Of a DNA stretch of 64,000 bases, positions 27,376 to 36,208 are shown piece by piece. Every line of letters begins with the position of its first letter. The first letter of the stretch is position 1. Position numbers and translations under genes: made by a program. The notes below the pieces were generated by a model. It was not told the origin of the DNA. It did not search any database and was given only the letters and a program-made list of their open reading frames with translations. The stretch is from NCBI GenBank assembly GCA_002291465.1, contig CP021238.1, positions 868,001-932,000 of the forward strand, given 5' to 3'. The DNA is from Mycobacterium lepraemurium (lineage in GTDB: Bacteria > Actinomycetota > Actinomycetes > Mycobacteriales > Mycobacteriaceae).

Positions 27376-28110
27376 GATGGGCAGCGTGTGGAACATCTGG
27401 TAGATCGGCGCCATGTCGTCGGGACCCGGGTTCTCCAGATCCGGACGGAACATCTTGAAGGTGCCCTCGTTGTGCAGCATCGGGGTCTTGACGTGCGTCG
27501 GGTGTACCGAATTGACGCGAATCATGTGCTTTCCCAACTCGACTCCGAGGGCGCGCATCAGCCCGACCACGCTGTGCTTGGCCGCGACGTAGTGGCCGGT
27601 ATGCGGGTAGGCCTTGAGCCCGCCGACCGAGCTTGTCAGGATGATGGATCCGCCGCGGCCGCTGGCGATCATATGCGGCACACCGGCTTTCACGGTTTTC
27701 CACACCCCGGCCAGGTTGATGTCGATCATCTCGGTCCAGTCTTCTTCGCTGGTCTTGTCCAAAGTGTCGCCGCCGTTTCCGATTCCGGCGTTGGCCACGA
27801 TGATGTCGAGCCGGCCCAGCTGCTCGACGCCGCTGTCGACCGCGGCTTTGAGCGCGTCGTAGTCGCGCACGTTGACCTCGGCGGTGACGATTCTGCGGTT
27901 GTGCCCCTTGACCAGGTCGGCGGTCTCGGCCAGGTCCTCGGGCGTGGAAGCCGGGATCGCGGTGTCCACCACGCCCGCCCGGATGGTCTTGCAGATGTCG
28001 ACGGCGATGATGTCGGCGCCCTCCTGGGCCAACCGCACCGCGTGGCTGCGGCCTTGACCGCGTGCCGCCCCGGTGACGAAAGCGACTTTGCCCTCAACAC
28101 GTCCGGTCAT
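27376..28110 (-). pseudogene. Mycofactocin-type SDR, C-terminus deleted
   Basis: Starts at ATG 28110 with GAGCTGAGG upstream. MTGRVEGKVAFVTGAARGQGRSHAVRLA has the TGAARGQGRSHA NAD site that, with the ICKTI...ADLVKGHNRR insert, marks the mycofactocin-coupled SDR group (carveol-dehydrogenase-like, nicotinoprotein alcohol dehydrogenases). NAG (ANAGIGNGG), the Ser (LTSSVGG) and YVAAKH (YxxxK) are present. After QMFHTLPIPWV the sequence leaves the family; the expected EPEDISNAVLFLASDEARYVTG tail is missing (~35 residues) and foreign sequence follows. The active site is complete but the fold is truncated. The operator at 28269 lies 159 bp upstream. Confidence 0.85.
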
Positions 28111-28268
28111 GGCTACCTCAGCTCCTGACTCGATCGGATCGGCGCGCCTCAGCGGAGAACACGCACGCTTCCCCGGGCCGCGGGTCTTGCCGACTTTGAA
28201 CTCTGTCATTCAGCCAACACGGGTGTCAACGACGAATCCGTTTCGGATATTTGTAATTCTAGATATTA

Positions 28269-28283
28269 GAGAATACCATTCTC
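28269..28283. promoter_or_regulatory. Perfect palindrome GAGAAT-ACC-ATTCTC, copy 1
   Basis: Lies between the SDR (start 28110, minus) and the end of the TetR gene. Perfect 6-bp arms with a 3-bp spacer; an identical-arm copy is at 29112-29126 upstream of the TetR gene. Flanking bases are shared too: TTAGAGAATANCATTCTC followed by NCCG. Confidence 0.75.
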
Positions 28284-28346
28284 ACCGTAAACAGCGTGTG
28301 GTACTTGCTCAACTCGGGGGGGCGCGGGACGGCTCCGGTCGGGAAG

Positions 28347-29063
28347 CTAGGCGACGAAGCCGCGCGAGCAGAAGTCCCACACCTCTTCGGCGGTGATAGG
28401 GTGGGTGGTCGCGTCGTCGGGACCGCCGCTGGATTGCGCGATGAACATGACCGTTTGCATGGTCATCGCGGCCACCCGCTTCGGGTTGATGGTGGCGCGC
28501 AGCTTGCCGGCCTCGCCGGCCGCCTCCATCAGCTCCGTCAGCAACGCGAGCAAGGGCGCATGCGCGACCTTGACCTCCGCAGGGTGTGTCACCAGCAAAC
28601 GCGGCGCGAAATCGGTGAACAGCGGCCGCTTGGCGGTCGGGTCCGGGCGGGACGCCTCGTACAGCAGCTGAACGGTGACTTGGAGCCGCTCCAGCGGATC
28701 GGTGTGGCTTTCGGTAGCGGCCCGGATCTGGTCGGCGGATCGGCTCAGCGCGTCCTCGAAGAGCGCCAGCAACAGCTCGTGCTTGCCGTCGAACTGCAGG
28801 TAGAAGCTGCGCAGCGACTGGCGGGAGCGGTCCACCACCTCCTGCACGGTAAAGTCGGTGCTGCCCTTTTCGATGATGATGGCCTGGGCCGCGTCGAGGA
28901 AGCGCTGAACGCGCTGCGCCGCACGCAATTTCGCCGTTTTGATGGAGCGCTCGACGGCGCGCTGTTTCCAGGCCGGCTCTTCGCTCGGATTGGTCACGGC
29001 CGACTCGGGTGATTGCCGCGAGGGGAGAACATGATTGGACTCTACCGGAGAACGCCGTGACAT
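28347..29063 (-). CDS. TetR-family regulator
   Basis: 238 residues from ATG 29061-29063 (a GTG 21 bases upstream is the alternative). The N-terminal helix-turn-helix is RVQRFLDAAQAIIIEKGSTDFTVQEVVDRSRQSLRSFYLQFDGKHELLLALFE, followed by a helical effector domain. Intact. It lies between two perfect copies of the palindrome GAGAAT-N3-ATTCTC, one upstream of itself and of the fadE at 29235, the other upstream of the SDR. It is therefore the likely repressor of this small regulon, whose two enzyme genes are both broken. Confidence 0.88.
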   Translation of the reverse strand: MSRRSPVESNHVLPSRQSPESAVTNPSEEPAWKQRAVERSIKTAKLRAAQRVQRFLDAAQAIIIEKGSTDFTVQEVVDRSRQSLRSFYLQFDGKHELLLALFEDALSRSADQIRAATESHTDPLERLQVTVQLLYEASRPDPTAKRPLFTDFAPRLLVTHPAEVKVAHAPLLALLTELMEAAGEAGKLRATINPKRVAAMTMQTVMFIAQSSGGPDDATTHPITAEEVWDFCSRGFVA

Positions 29064-29111
29064 CGCTGCGCTCGACCCCCTCACGGATCACGTGTCGGAG
29101 ATTATAGCGGC

Positions 29112-29126
29112 GAGAATGCTATTCTC
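29112..29126. promoter_or_regulatory. Perfect palindrome GAGAAT-GCT-ATTCTC, copy 2
   Basis: Lies 49 bp upstream of the TetR start (29063, minus) and 109 bp upstream of the FadE start (29235, plus), between the divergent genes. Same arms as the 28269 copy. Confidence 0.75.
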
Positions 29127-29234
29127 TTAGACGTGTGTAGGGAAACCTAATCGCAAAGTGCGAACCGTGCCGTCGGCGGAAAGCATGATCTACCGACGGT
29201 GCGCGAGACCAGTTCGGGAAGCCGGGGAAGTGCT

Positions 29235-30093
29235 GTGCAGCTGACGTTTGACGCCGACGTGGAGGCGTTCCGGGCCGAATTCGTCGCCTTCCTCTAAGCG
29301 CACCTGCCCGCCGAGGCCGAGGCGCTGGAGTGGCCTCGGTCTAGCTCACACGTACCGGGGTGGGCGCGCCGCTGGCAACGGCTGCTGTTCGACAGCGGCT
29401 GGTTGCTGCCCGGCAATCCGCCCGAGTTCGGCGGCCGCAACGCGACGTTGCTGCAGCAGTACGTGTACTTCGAGGAGCTGGGGCGGCGGCGCATCTATCA
29501 GAGCTTCAATCCGCAGGGCGTCGGGATCATCGCGGCGTCGCTGTTGAGCTTCGGCACCCCCGAACAAAAGCAGCGGTGGGCGGTGCCGATTCTGCGCGCG
29601 GAGATGACCACCTCGCTGGGCATGAGCGAACCGGGCGCGGGTTCGGATCTGGCGTTACTGAAAACCCGCGCCGTGCTCGACGGCGACCACTTCGTGGTCA
29701 ACGGCCAGAAGGTGTGGACCTCCGGCGCCCAAGACGCCGACGTGTTGCTGACATTTGTGCGCACCGATCCGAATGCGCCGAAGCACAAGGGCATCAGCAT
29801 GCTGCTGATCCCGACCGACACTCCGGGCGTGGTGCGCCGCCCGTTCGCGTCGAAAGCTGCTGGGTTCCGTGGCGCTGCGACGCGCGTCCGAGGACGCGCT
29901 GGAGGCGGCGGGGTCCGCCGGGCTGGTGCGTCGGGCGGTGACCGCGCAGGTCGCGCCGCTGAATCTGGACAGCCACTACCGCAGCTGGTTCGACCGCTAC
30001 GCGCGCACCTTCGCCGCTACCATCGCCGGTGGCACGTCGGAGATTCAGCGCAATATCATCGCCGAACGCGTCCTTGGTCTGCCGCGTAATTGA
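29235..30093 (+). pseudogene. Acyl-CoA dehydrogenase, nonsense codon 21 and internal deletion
   Basis: Starts at GTG 29235 with GGGGAAG upstream (VQLTFDADVEAFRAEFVAFL), then TAA at 29295-29297 (codon 21). The open part at 29403-30089 shows LGMSEPGAGSDLALLKTRA (FAD/substrate site) and NGQKVWTSGAQDADVLLTFVRTDP. After VRRPFAS about 90 residues are missing, and the sequence resumes in another frame with LGSVALRRASEDALEAAG and the conserved end TIAGGTSEIQRNIIAERVLGLPRN. FadE enzymes oxidise acyl-CoAs to enoyl-CoAs. It is divergent from the TetR at 29063 across the second operator copy. Confidence 0.88.
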
Positions 30094-30101
30094 GCTGCGC
30101 G

Positions 30102-30371
30102 TCAACGGTTTTGGGCATCCATGCGGGCGTAGTAGCTGATCGCCACCAGCCCCGCGAGGATCGCGACGGCCCCTAACACGATCCCCGTCATCGCGGTTCG
30201 GGGATTGCTCGCTTCGCCGCGGGCGACTCGCCGGCGGGCGATGTCGCCCGTCACCACTGCCGCGATGCCGAAGGGCACCCCCAGCAGCAGCCAGCAGGCG
30301 CCGAGACCGACCAGGCCCAGCAGTACCGACGCGACGCCGAACTCGTTTCGCGGCGACTGCGGGTCACTCAT
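30102..30371 (-). CDS. Small DUF4190-type membrane protein
   Basis: 89 residues with two hydrophobic helices (VASVLLGLVGLGACWLLLGVPFGIAAVVTGDIA at ~13-45, TGIVLGAVAILAGLVAISYYA at ~62-82) joined by a basic loop (RRRVARGEASNPRTA). This two-helix PFGIxAxVxG layout is the DUF4190 pattern, of unknown function. Start ATG 30371 with AAGGTGAG upstream. Intact; it separates the two acyl-CoA dehydrogenase loci. Confidence 0.75.
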   Translation of the reverse strand: MSDPQSPRNEFGVASVLLGLVGLGACWLLLGVPFGIAAVVTGDIARRRVARGEASNPRTAMTGIVLGAVAILAGLVAISYYARMDAQNR

Positions 30372-30446
30372 CGCTTCTCACCTTCGCGGTTCCGCGCATC
30401 TGCGAAGCATCTCACGGCCGGCCACGGTGAGGGGGCGGGCCGGGTG

Positions 30447-31265
30447 CTAGAGCTGGGCGAGCCGCGGCGCCGATCCGGTCGTCACCAGCATTTTTCCCGC
30501 TTGGCGGGTCAATTCCCGGGCGTTGCCCAGCAGGCCGTCCAGGATCAGCGAGCGCTTGATGTGGTGGTGCAGCGGGTGCTCGGCGGTGAACCCGATACCG
30601 CCCAGCACCTGCTGGCAGTGGCGTGCGGTGGTCAGCACCGCCTGCCCGGCCGCGGCCTTGGCCAGCAGGGCGGCCAGGCCCGGGTCCTCGTCGCATTCCG
30701 CGGCGGCCTGCAGGGTGGCCTCGGCGCCCTCGACCGCTACCAGGGCCTCGGCCAGCCGTTGCCGGATCGTCTGGAACGAGCTGATGTGCCGACCGAACTG
30801 CACGCGGTCGACGGCGTGCCGGCGGGCCAGCGTGAGCATGGCCCGGCTGGTGCCGGCCAGCCACCAGCCCAGCGCCCGCCACCCCGCGTGCAGCACGGCG
30901 GCCGGCAATGGATCGCCTTGCGGCACAAGGTGTATCGGCAGCAGCTCGTCGATCGCCAAGTCGCAGCTGTCGCGGCGATCCCGCAGCACCCAGGACCCGC
31001 CGGTGAACGGCAACGCCGGGGTGCCCCCGGGTGCTTCGTCGGCGGCGCACAGCAGCACGTCGTTGAGCAGCTGGGCGTGCGCTCCCGTCTCGCCGAGCAG
31101 TGTGAACACCAAAGGGATTGCGATGTCCGGCATTTCGTCGAGCATGTCGCGCCAGCCCACATCGGTCAGCGCGGCGTCCAGCTTCGCTCCCGAGGCGGCG
31201 CTCATCGTGGTGCGCAGCGAGTCGGCCAGCAGGCGCAGCGACTCGGCGTCAGCCGAAGGTGCCAC
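30447..31265 (-). CDS. Acyl-CoA dehydrogenase, short (beta-type) subunit
   Basis: 272 residues, shorter than a classical FadE (~390). It has the C-terminal helical half (TLARRHAVDRVQFGRHISSFQTIRQRLAEALVAVEGAEATLQAA, then QVLGGIGFTAEHPLHHHIKRSL) but a reduced N-terminal half. This is the usual form of the second subunit in mycobacterial alpha2-beta2 acyl-CoA dehydrogenases of steroid side-chain and related catabolism. Start GTG 31265, three bases after the stop of the larger subunit gene, which is frameshifted. Open, but without its partner probably non-functional. Confidence 0.83.
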   Translation of the reverse strand: MAPSADAESLRLLADSLRTTMSAASGAKLDAALTDVGWRDMLDEMPDIAIPLVFTLLGETGAHAQLLNDVLLCAADEAPGGTPALPFTGGSWVLRDRRDSCDLAIDELLPIHLVPQGDPLPAAVLHAGWRALGWWLAGTSRAMLTLARRHAVDRVQFGRHISSFQTIRQRLAEALVAVEGAEATLQAAAECDEDPGLAALLAKAAAGQAVLTTARHCQQVLGGIGFTAEHPLHHHIKRSLILDGLLGNARELTRQAGKMLVTTGSAPRLAQL

Positions 31266-31268
31266 GGT

Positions 31269-32368
31269 TCACTCCTTCCGGAGATCGAGCAGCCGGCGGG
31301 CGATGATGTTGCGCCGGATCTCGGCGGTGCCGCCGTAGATGGTGGCTGCGCGCGAGTACAGGTATTCCGAGCGCCACAGCGTGTTTTCGAGCTCCAGGGT
31401 GCCCGGCAACAGGTCGCGCACGGTGTCGTAGAGCCGCTGCTTGGCGGTGTACAGCAGCACCTTGTCGATCGAGGTGTCGGGCCCCAGCCGGGCCCCGTCG
31501 CGCATCCGGTGCTGGGTGGCGCGCGACCGGCAGCGCAACGTGTGCAGCGCCAAATAGGCTGCGCCCAGGGAGGATTCGTCGGGCTCCCCGGCCGCCGAGA
31601 CCTCGGCGATCAGATCGTCGAAACGCGAGTAGAGGTAGGCGATGCGCTGCCAGAAGCAGGAGGACCGTTCATACGGCAGCAGATCCATGGCCAGGCGCCA
31701 GCCGTCGCCGGGCCGGCCGAGCATGCGGCTCGACGGAATCGCCACGTCGTCGTAGTACACCTCGCAGAATTCGTCGACGCCGTGCATGGTGCGCAGCGGC
31801 CGGATAGTGATGCCCGGCGTGTCCAGGTCGACGAAGAAGGCGGTGATCCCGTCGTAGCCGGGCGCGGTGCGGGTCAGCAGCACGCGCCGGGTGGAGAACT
31901 GCGCGAAGCTGGTCCAGACCTTCTGCCCGTTGACGATCCAGTGGTCGCCGTCCTGGGTCGCGCGGGTGGTCAGCGACGCCAGATCGCTGCCCGACCCCGG
32001 CTCGGAAAAAGCCTGGACACCAGTGCTCTTCGCCGCGCAGCAGCCGCGGCACCATCTCCGCGGCCAGTTCGGCAGGGGCGTAGTCGATCATCGTGGGAGC
32101 CAGCACCTCGAGCATCGAGTAGGGTCCGGGTTCGGCCAGCCGGCGACCCACCACTTCCTCGCCGACGATCGCCCGCAGCACCGCGGGTCCGCCCAGGCCA
32201 CCGACTTCGGCCGGCCACCCGTACCGCATCCAGTCGGCGTCGTAGAGCGCGCGGCTGACCCGGGCGAACTGCTTCATGTGGCCCTGCAGGGAATGGTCGG
32301 GCCCGGGGGGTCAGATCGTTGTCGTCGGGCCACGCGCGCAGGTCGGCCCGCAACTGCTCGACATTCAC
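31269..32368 (-). pseudogene. Acyl-CoA dehydrogenase, large (alpha-type) subunit, two frameshifts
   Basis: Start GTG 32366-32368 (VNVEQLRADLRAWPDDNDL). One C was gained in the C run at ~32311-32316, then the frame resumes as GHMKQFARVSRALYDADWMRYGWPAEVGGLGG. A second insertion at ~32015 (TGGTGTCCAGGC for TGGTGCCAGGC) splits CQAFSEPGSGSDLASLTTR, the FAD-binding segment. The third part, LLTRTAPGYDGITAFFVDLD to RAATIYGGTAEIRRNIIARRLLDLRKE, is open to 31269. Restored length is ~366 residues. It pairs with the adjacent short FadE as an alpha/beta operon. Confidence 0.87.
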
Positions 32369-32413
32369 ACTGTCGATAGGTCGGCTCCTGAGCCGCGGAG
32401 TCGCCGGCCGGAC

Positions 32414-32691
32414 GCCCGATGGCGTGCGGGCGCCCGCAAGGCCACCTGGCTCTACGACAACGGAAAACCCTGTGGGCGCGAGGCGAATACGGCCAAATAC
32501 CTGTGCGCCGACGCCGGCTTCACCGCGGCCGACCGGGCGTTGCAGACGCACGGCGGCATGGGGTACGCCGAGAGTACCACATCACCCGCTACTTCCGCGA
32601 GGCCCGGCTGATGAAGATCGCGCCGGTGAGCCAGGAGATGATCTTGAATTTCCTGGGCGCCAACGTGCTGAAGTTGCCGCGCAGCTACTAG
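32414..32691 (+). pseudogene. Acyl-CoA dehydrogenase, C-terminal fragment
   Basis: Plus-strand remnant RAGARKATWLYDNGKPCGREANTAKYLCADAGFTAADRALQTHGGMGYA, then a frameshift at ~32573, then EYHITRYFREARLMKIAPVSQEMILNFLGANVLKLPRSY and TAG. QTHGGMGY and the terminal SQEMILNF are typical of FadE C-termini. The first ~290 residues are gone. It lies between the divergent FadE pair and the thiolase. Confidence 0.85.
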
Positions 32692-32797
32692 GCCCGGCGT
32701 CGAACGTGTACTCACGGCTGATTTTGGCGATTTTTTCGCTACCAGTCATGTTCGGCAATGATGGGACGGTCGGGTATGAGGAATCGGAGTAACAGTT

Positions 32798-33943
32798 ATG
32801 CGTGAAACAGTCATCGTCGAGGCCGTGCGCACCCCGGTGGGTAAACGCAACGGCGCGCTGTCCGGCATGCACGCCGCCGACCTGTCCGCGATCGTGCCCA
32901 ACGAACTCGTCGAACGCACCGGCACCGGACCCGAGCTCATCGACGACGTGGCGTCTCCCAGGTGGGCGACCAGTCCAGCGACATCGGCCGCTACGCGGTG
33001 CTGGCCGCGGGCTGGCCGGAAAGCATTCCCGGGACCACCGTCAACCGGGCCTGCGACTCCAGCCAGCAGGCGCTGGACTTCGCCGTGCAGGCGGTGATGT
33101 CGGGTCAGCAGGACGTCGTGGTGGCCGGCGGGGTGGAGGTGATGAGCCGCGTCCCGCTCGGTGCGGCCCGGGCGACCGGCATGCCGTACGGCCCCAAAGT
33201 TCTTGCCCGCTATGACGACTTCTCCTTCAACCAGGGCCTGTCGGCAGAGATGATCGCCAAGAAGTGGGGGTTCTCGCGCACCCAACTCGACGAGTACTCG
33301 GTCCGGTCGTACGAGCGGGCGGCCCGCCGCCCAGGACGCCGGCGCCTTCACCGACCAGATCGTCCCGGTGTTCGTCGAGGACGCCGAGAACAAGGTTGTC
33401 GCCGCCGACGAGGGCGTGCGGCGGGGAGGCAGCGTGGAGAAGCTGGCCGCGCTCAAACCGGCCTTCGCCGAGGACGGCGTGATCCATGCGGGGAATTCCT
33501 CGCAGATCTCCGACGGTGCGGCCGCGCTGCTGGTGACCACCGCCGAGATGGCCGTCGAGCTGGGACTGACGCCGATCGTGCGGTATGTGGCCGGCGCGGT
33601 CACCGGCGCCGACCTGGTGCTGATACTCACCGGCCCGATCCCGGCGACCGAGAAGGTGTTGAAGAAGGCCGGCGTCGCGCTGTCGGATGTGGGCGTGTTC
33701 GAGGTCAACGAGGCGTTCGCGCCGGTGCCGCTGGCCTGGCTGGCCGAGACCGGGGCCGATGCGGCCCGGGCGAATCCGCTGGGCGGCGCCATCGCGCTGG
33801 GGCACCCGCTGGGCGCGTCCGGGGCCGTGTTGATGACGCGCATGGCACATCACATGCGCGACAACGGAATTCGTTACGGGCTGCAGACCATGCGCGAGGG
33901 CGGGGACACCGCCAACGCCACCCTGGTCGAGCTGGTGAGCTGA
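32798..33943 (+). pseudogene. Acetyl-CoA acyltransferase (thiolase), two frameshifts and a lost catalytic Cys
   Basis: ATG 32798 follows GGAGTAACAGTT. MRETVIVEAVRTPVGKRNG is open to ~32955; a frameshift precedes GDQSSDIGRYAVLAAGWPESIPGTTVNRACDSSQQAL, which carries the acyl-binding Cys. A second frameshift at ~33322 (ERAARRP to AAAQDAGAFTDQIVPVFVED) leads to the open C-terminal part with FEVNEAFAPV and IALGHPLGASGA. The second catalytic motif, usually TMCEGGGMANATL, reads TMREGGDTANATL: the proton-relay Cys is Arg. Inactivated at several levels. It would have cleaved 3-ketoacyl-CoA in the same pathway as the surrounding FadEs. Confidence 0.88.
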
Positions 33944-33995
33944 CCGCGGAAAAACACCGGGGGGTGACCCTTGTCACAGCGGCCAAATTAACCTA

Positions 33996-34011
33996 CTAGT
34001 GTGTTCACTAG
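33996..34011. promoter_or_regulatory. Perfect palindrome CTAGTG-TGTT-CACTAG, probable TetR operator
   Basis: 6-bp perfect arms, 4-bp spacer, 39 bp upstream of the TetR start at 34050 and 53 bp downstream of the thiolase stop. A probable autoregulatory site. Confidence 0.55.
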
Positions 34012-34049
34012 GTTGGTTTTCCCACGTCACCTGGCCCGAGGAGTTGCAT

Positions 34050-35189
34050 TTGCCCGTCGCACGGCGCTACGACACGCTGCTGGCCAAGGGCGAGGACCGC
34101 AAGCAGCGGATTCTCGACGTCGCGCAGCGCCTGCTCACCCGCAACGGCTGGCGCAACACCACGCTCGCCCAGATCGCCGGGGAGGCCGGCGTCACCCCGG
34201 CGGGCCTGCTGCATCACTTCGAATCGAAGGAGCAGCTGCTGCACGCCGTGCTCGACGCCCGTGACCTCGACGACGACACCCACGCCGACCGGACCGGCGA
34301 CCTGTTCGACCAGATCGCCGCGGTCGCCGATCGGTTTTACCGGGCGCCCGAACTGGTGGGCACTTTCACGGTGCTGCTGGTGGAGAACATCCTGCCCGAG
34401 GCGCCGCTGCACGACCGCATGCTGGCCAGGCACTGGGCCGCGACCGACATCGTCGCCGACCTGATCCGCCGCGGCCAGGCCGATGGCCGCTACCGCGCCG
34501 ACATAGACCCCGCCGTCAAGGCCGTTGAGATTCCCGCCTTCGTCCACGGAATGGAAACGCCATGGTTGCTCGATCCTTCAATACCGCTGCCCGAAGTGTT
34601 CAAGCAGTATGCCGAGACACTGGGCGCGGGACTTCGCGCCCCCGAAGAGGGCCGAGACGACATGAGATACCGGCTCGACGTCGTTGCCGCCACCGCCGTC
34701 GACGTGGTGCGATTCGCCGGCGGCTGGATCTTCGACCGGTCGATGGCCGGATGGGACGTCACGGTGCTGCTGATGGACCTCGCCGAGGACCCCGACCCCC
34801 GGCCGCTGCAGATCGTCGGCGCCCAGGTGCTCGGCCTGGAAGAGGCACTGGCGTCGGTGCACGCGCGTCCCCGTCCGCAGGCGCTGGCGGCCGGCGCCGA
34901 CCTGTTCGGCTGCGACGCACGGGTGCGTCAGGGCGTGCTGCAGGCCCTCGACCACGGCGTCACCGAGGTCACGCTGTGGGGCGAGACCTGGCCGTCCGAA
35001 CTCGACGACAGCGTCGGCCTGGTGCAGCACCGGCTGAGCATGGCGGCGCAGACGTTCAAGGCCAAGGCCCTGGCGGCCGCCTCGGGCGCCGACGGGGCTC
35101 CGCAGGTGGCCGTCGATCGCGTCGAGACCTTCCGCAGCGGGTTGTTGGCCTGGCCGTCGGTGGCCGCCGACCTGGTGCCCGCCAGCTGA
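34050..35189 (+). CDS. TetR-family regulator fused to an uncharacterised C-terminal domain
   Basis: 379 residues from TTG 34050-34052 (GAGGAG six bases upstream; the frame opens at GTG 33999, which overlaps the palindrome). Residues ~1-205 are a TetR regulator (RKQRILDVAQRLLTRNGWRNTTLAQIAGEAGVTPAGLLHHFESKEQLLHAVLD). From MRYRLDVVAATAVDVVRFAGGWIFDRSMAGWDVTVLLMD onward there is a separate ~170-residue domain of unknown function that begins at an ATG with its own good context. In the +2 frame ACATGA at the junction gives a TGA overlapping that ATG, so two coupled genes may have been fused by a nearby one-base slip. Neither half shows internal damage. Confidence 0.75.
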   Translation: MPVARRYDTLLAKGEDRKQRILDVAQRLLTRNGWRNTTLAQIAGEAGVTPAGLLHHFESKEQLLHAVLDARDLDDDTHADRTGDLFDQIAAVADRFYRAPELVGTFTVLLVENILPEAPLHDRMLARHWAATDIVADLIRRGQADGRYRADIDPAVKAVEIPAFVHGMETPWLLDPSIPLPEVFKQYAETLGAGLRAPEEGRDDMRYRLDVVAATAVDVVRFAGGWIFDRSMAGWDVTVLLMDLAEDPDPRPLQIVGAQVLGLEEALASVHARPRPQALAAGADLFGCDARVRQGVLQALDHGVTEVTLWGETWPSELDDSVGLVQHRLSMAAQTFKAKALAAASGADGAPQVAVDRVETFRSGLLAWPSVAADLVPAS

Positions 35190-35261
35190 TCCGGCGCCGG
35201 GCCTAGCTATGACCGGCGCCGGCCGGTTCCCGCCGGGGGCCGCGTTGACGACCACGTTGCC

Positions 35262-36020
35262 GTCGGGACAAGTTCGTCAAGGGCATCCGCCAGCACTCGG
35301 GCGGCGGGGTCGGCGGCAACGGTGAGGAAACGCTGGCGCACAGCCCGCTGGAATTCCTCTACGGCCTGTTCTCCGACTACGTCCGCGACCGCCGTCGGCA
35401 ACCGCGCGAGGACGTGCTGACCGGGCTGGCCAACGCGACCTATCCGGACGGCTCCATCCCGGAGGTCGAAGACGTGGCCCGGGTCGCCAGCAACGTTTTC
35501 TCGGCGGGCCAGGAAACGACCGTGCGGCTGTTGGGCGCGGCGCTGCAGACGCTCGGCGAGCGCCCGGACATCCAGGCGCAGTTGCGCAAGGACCGCAGCT
35601 TGATTCCCAACTTCATGGAGGAGTCGCTGCGCCACGAGAGCCCGGTCAAGGGCGACTTCCGGTTGAACCGGCGGCCCGTCACCGTCGGCGGCGTTGACCT
35701 GCCCGCCGGGACCACGGTGATGGTGGTGCAGGCGGCGGCCAACCGGAACCTGCGCCGGTCGACGACCCCGCCACCTTCGACCCGGCCCGCAAGAACGCCC
35801 GCCAGCACATCTCCTTCGGCCGCGGCATCCACAGCTGCCCGGGCGCGCCGCTGGCGCGCGCCGAGACCCGGGTGGCCATCGAACGGCTGCTCGACCGCAC
35901 CACCGACATCAGGATCAACGAGACCATCCACGGCCCGGCGAATGATCGCCGTTACCAATATGTTCCGACCTACATCCTACGCGGCCTGACCGAATTGCAC
36001 CTGGAGTTCACGCTGGCATG
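35262..36020 (+). pseudogene. Cytochrome P450, N-terminus missing and frameshifted
   Basis: Begins mid-protein at KFVKGIRQHSGGG and reads EFLYGLFSDYVRDRRRQPREDVLTGL, the I-helix SNVFSAGQETTVRLL and the ExxR helix MEESLRHESPV. A frameshift after MVVQAAANR (~35750) follows; restored, the haem loop is SFGRGIHSCPGAPLARAETRVAIERLLD, with a perfect cysteine motif, and the end HLEFTLA overlaps the next ferredoxin start (ATGA at 36018). About 150 N-terminal residues are absent. Confidence 0.87.
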
Positions 36021-36206
36021 AGGGTTTGGGTAGATGACCAGCGCTGTCGCGGCCACGGGATGTGCCTGACGCTGTGCCCCGAGGTGTTCAGCCTGACCGA
36101 CGACGGCTACCCCGAAGCGATAGATGCCGATGTCCCAACGGAATTGGAGTCGGCCGCCCAAGAGGCCATCGAATGCTGTCCCGAGCAGACGATCAGCGAA
36201 AAGTAA
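36018..36206 (+). CDS. Ferredoxin, P450-associated, single cluster
   Basis: 62 residues. CRGHGMC (C10, C16) and ECCPEQTI at the end give the usual three-cysteine 3Fe-4S pattern, with the PEVFSLTDDGYPE centre typical of mycobacterial P450 ferredoxins. Start ATG 36018 overlaps the stop of the broken P450 by four bases. Intact although its partner is dead. Confidence 0.92.
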   Translation: MRVWVDDQRCRGHGMCLTLCPEVFSLTDDGYPEAIDADVPTELESAAQEAIECCPEQTISEK

Positions 36207-36208
36207 AC

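Noticed and set aside
26390..27703. 437-codon minus-strand frame
   Set aside because: Antisense shadow of the second M24 gene over most of its length; only the ~27205-27375 part resembles protein, and it is listed separately.
30444..32258. 604-codon plus-strand frame opposite the acyl-CoA dehydrogenase genes
   Set aside because: Gln/Arg/Val-rich composition typical of antisense of GC-rich genes; FadE motifs are on the minus strand.
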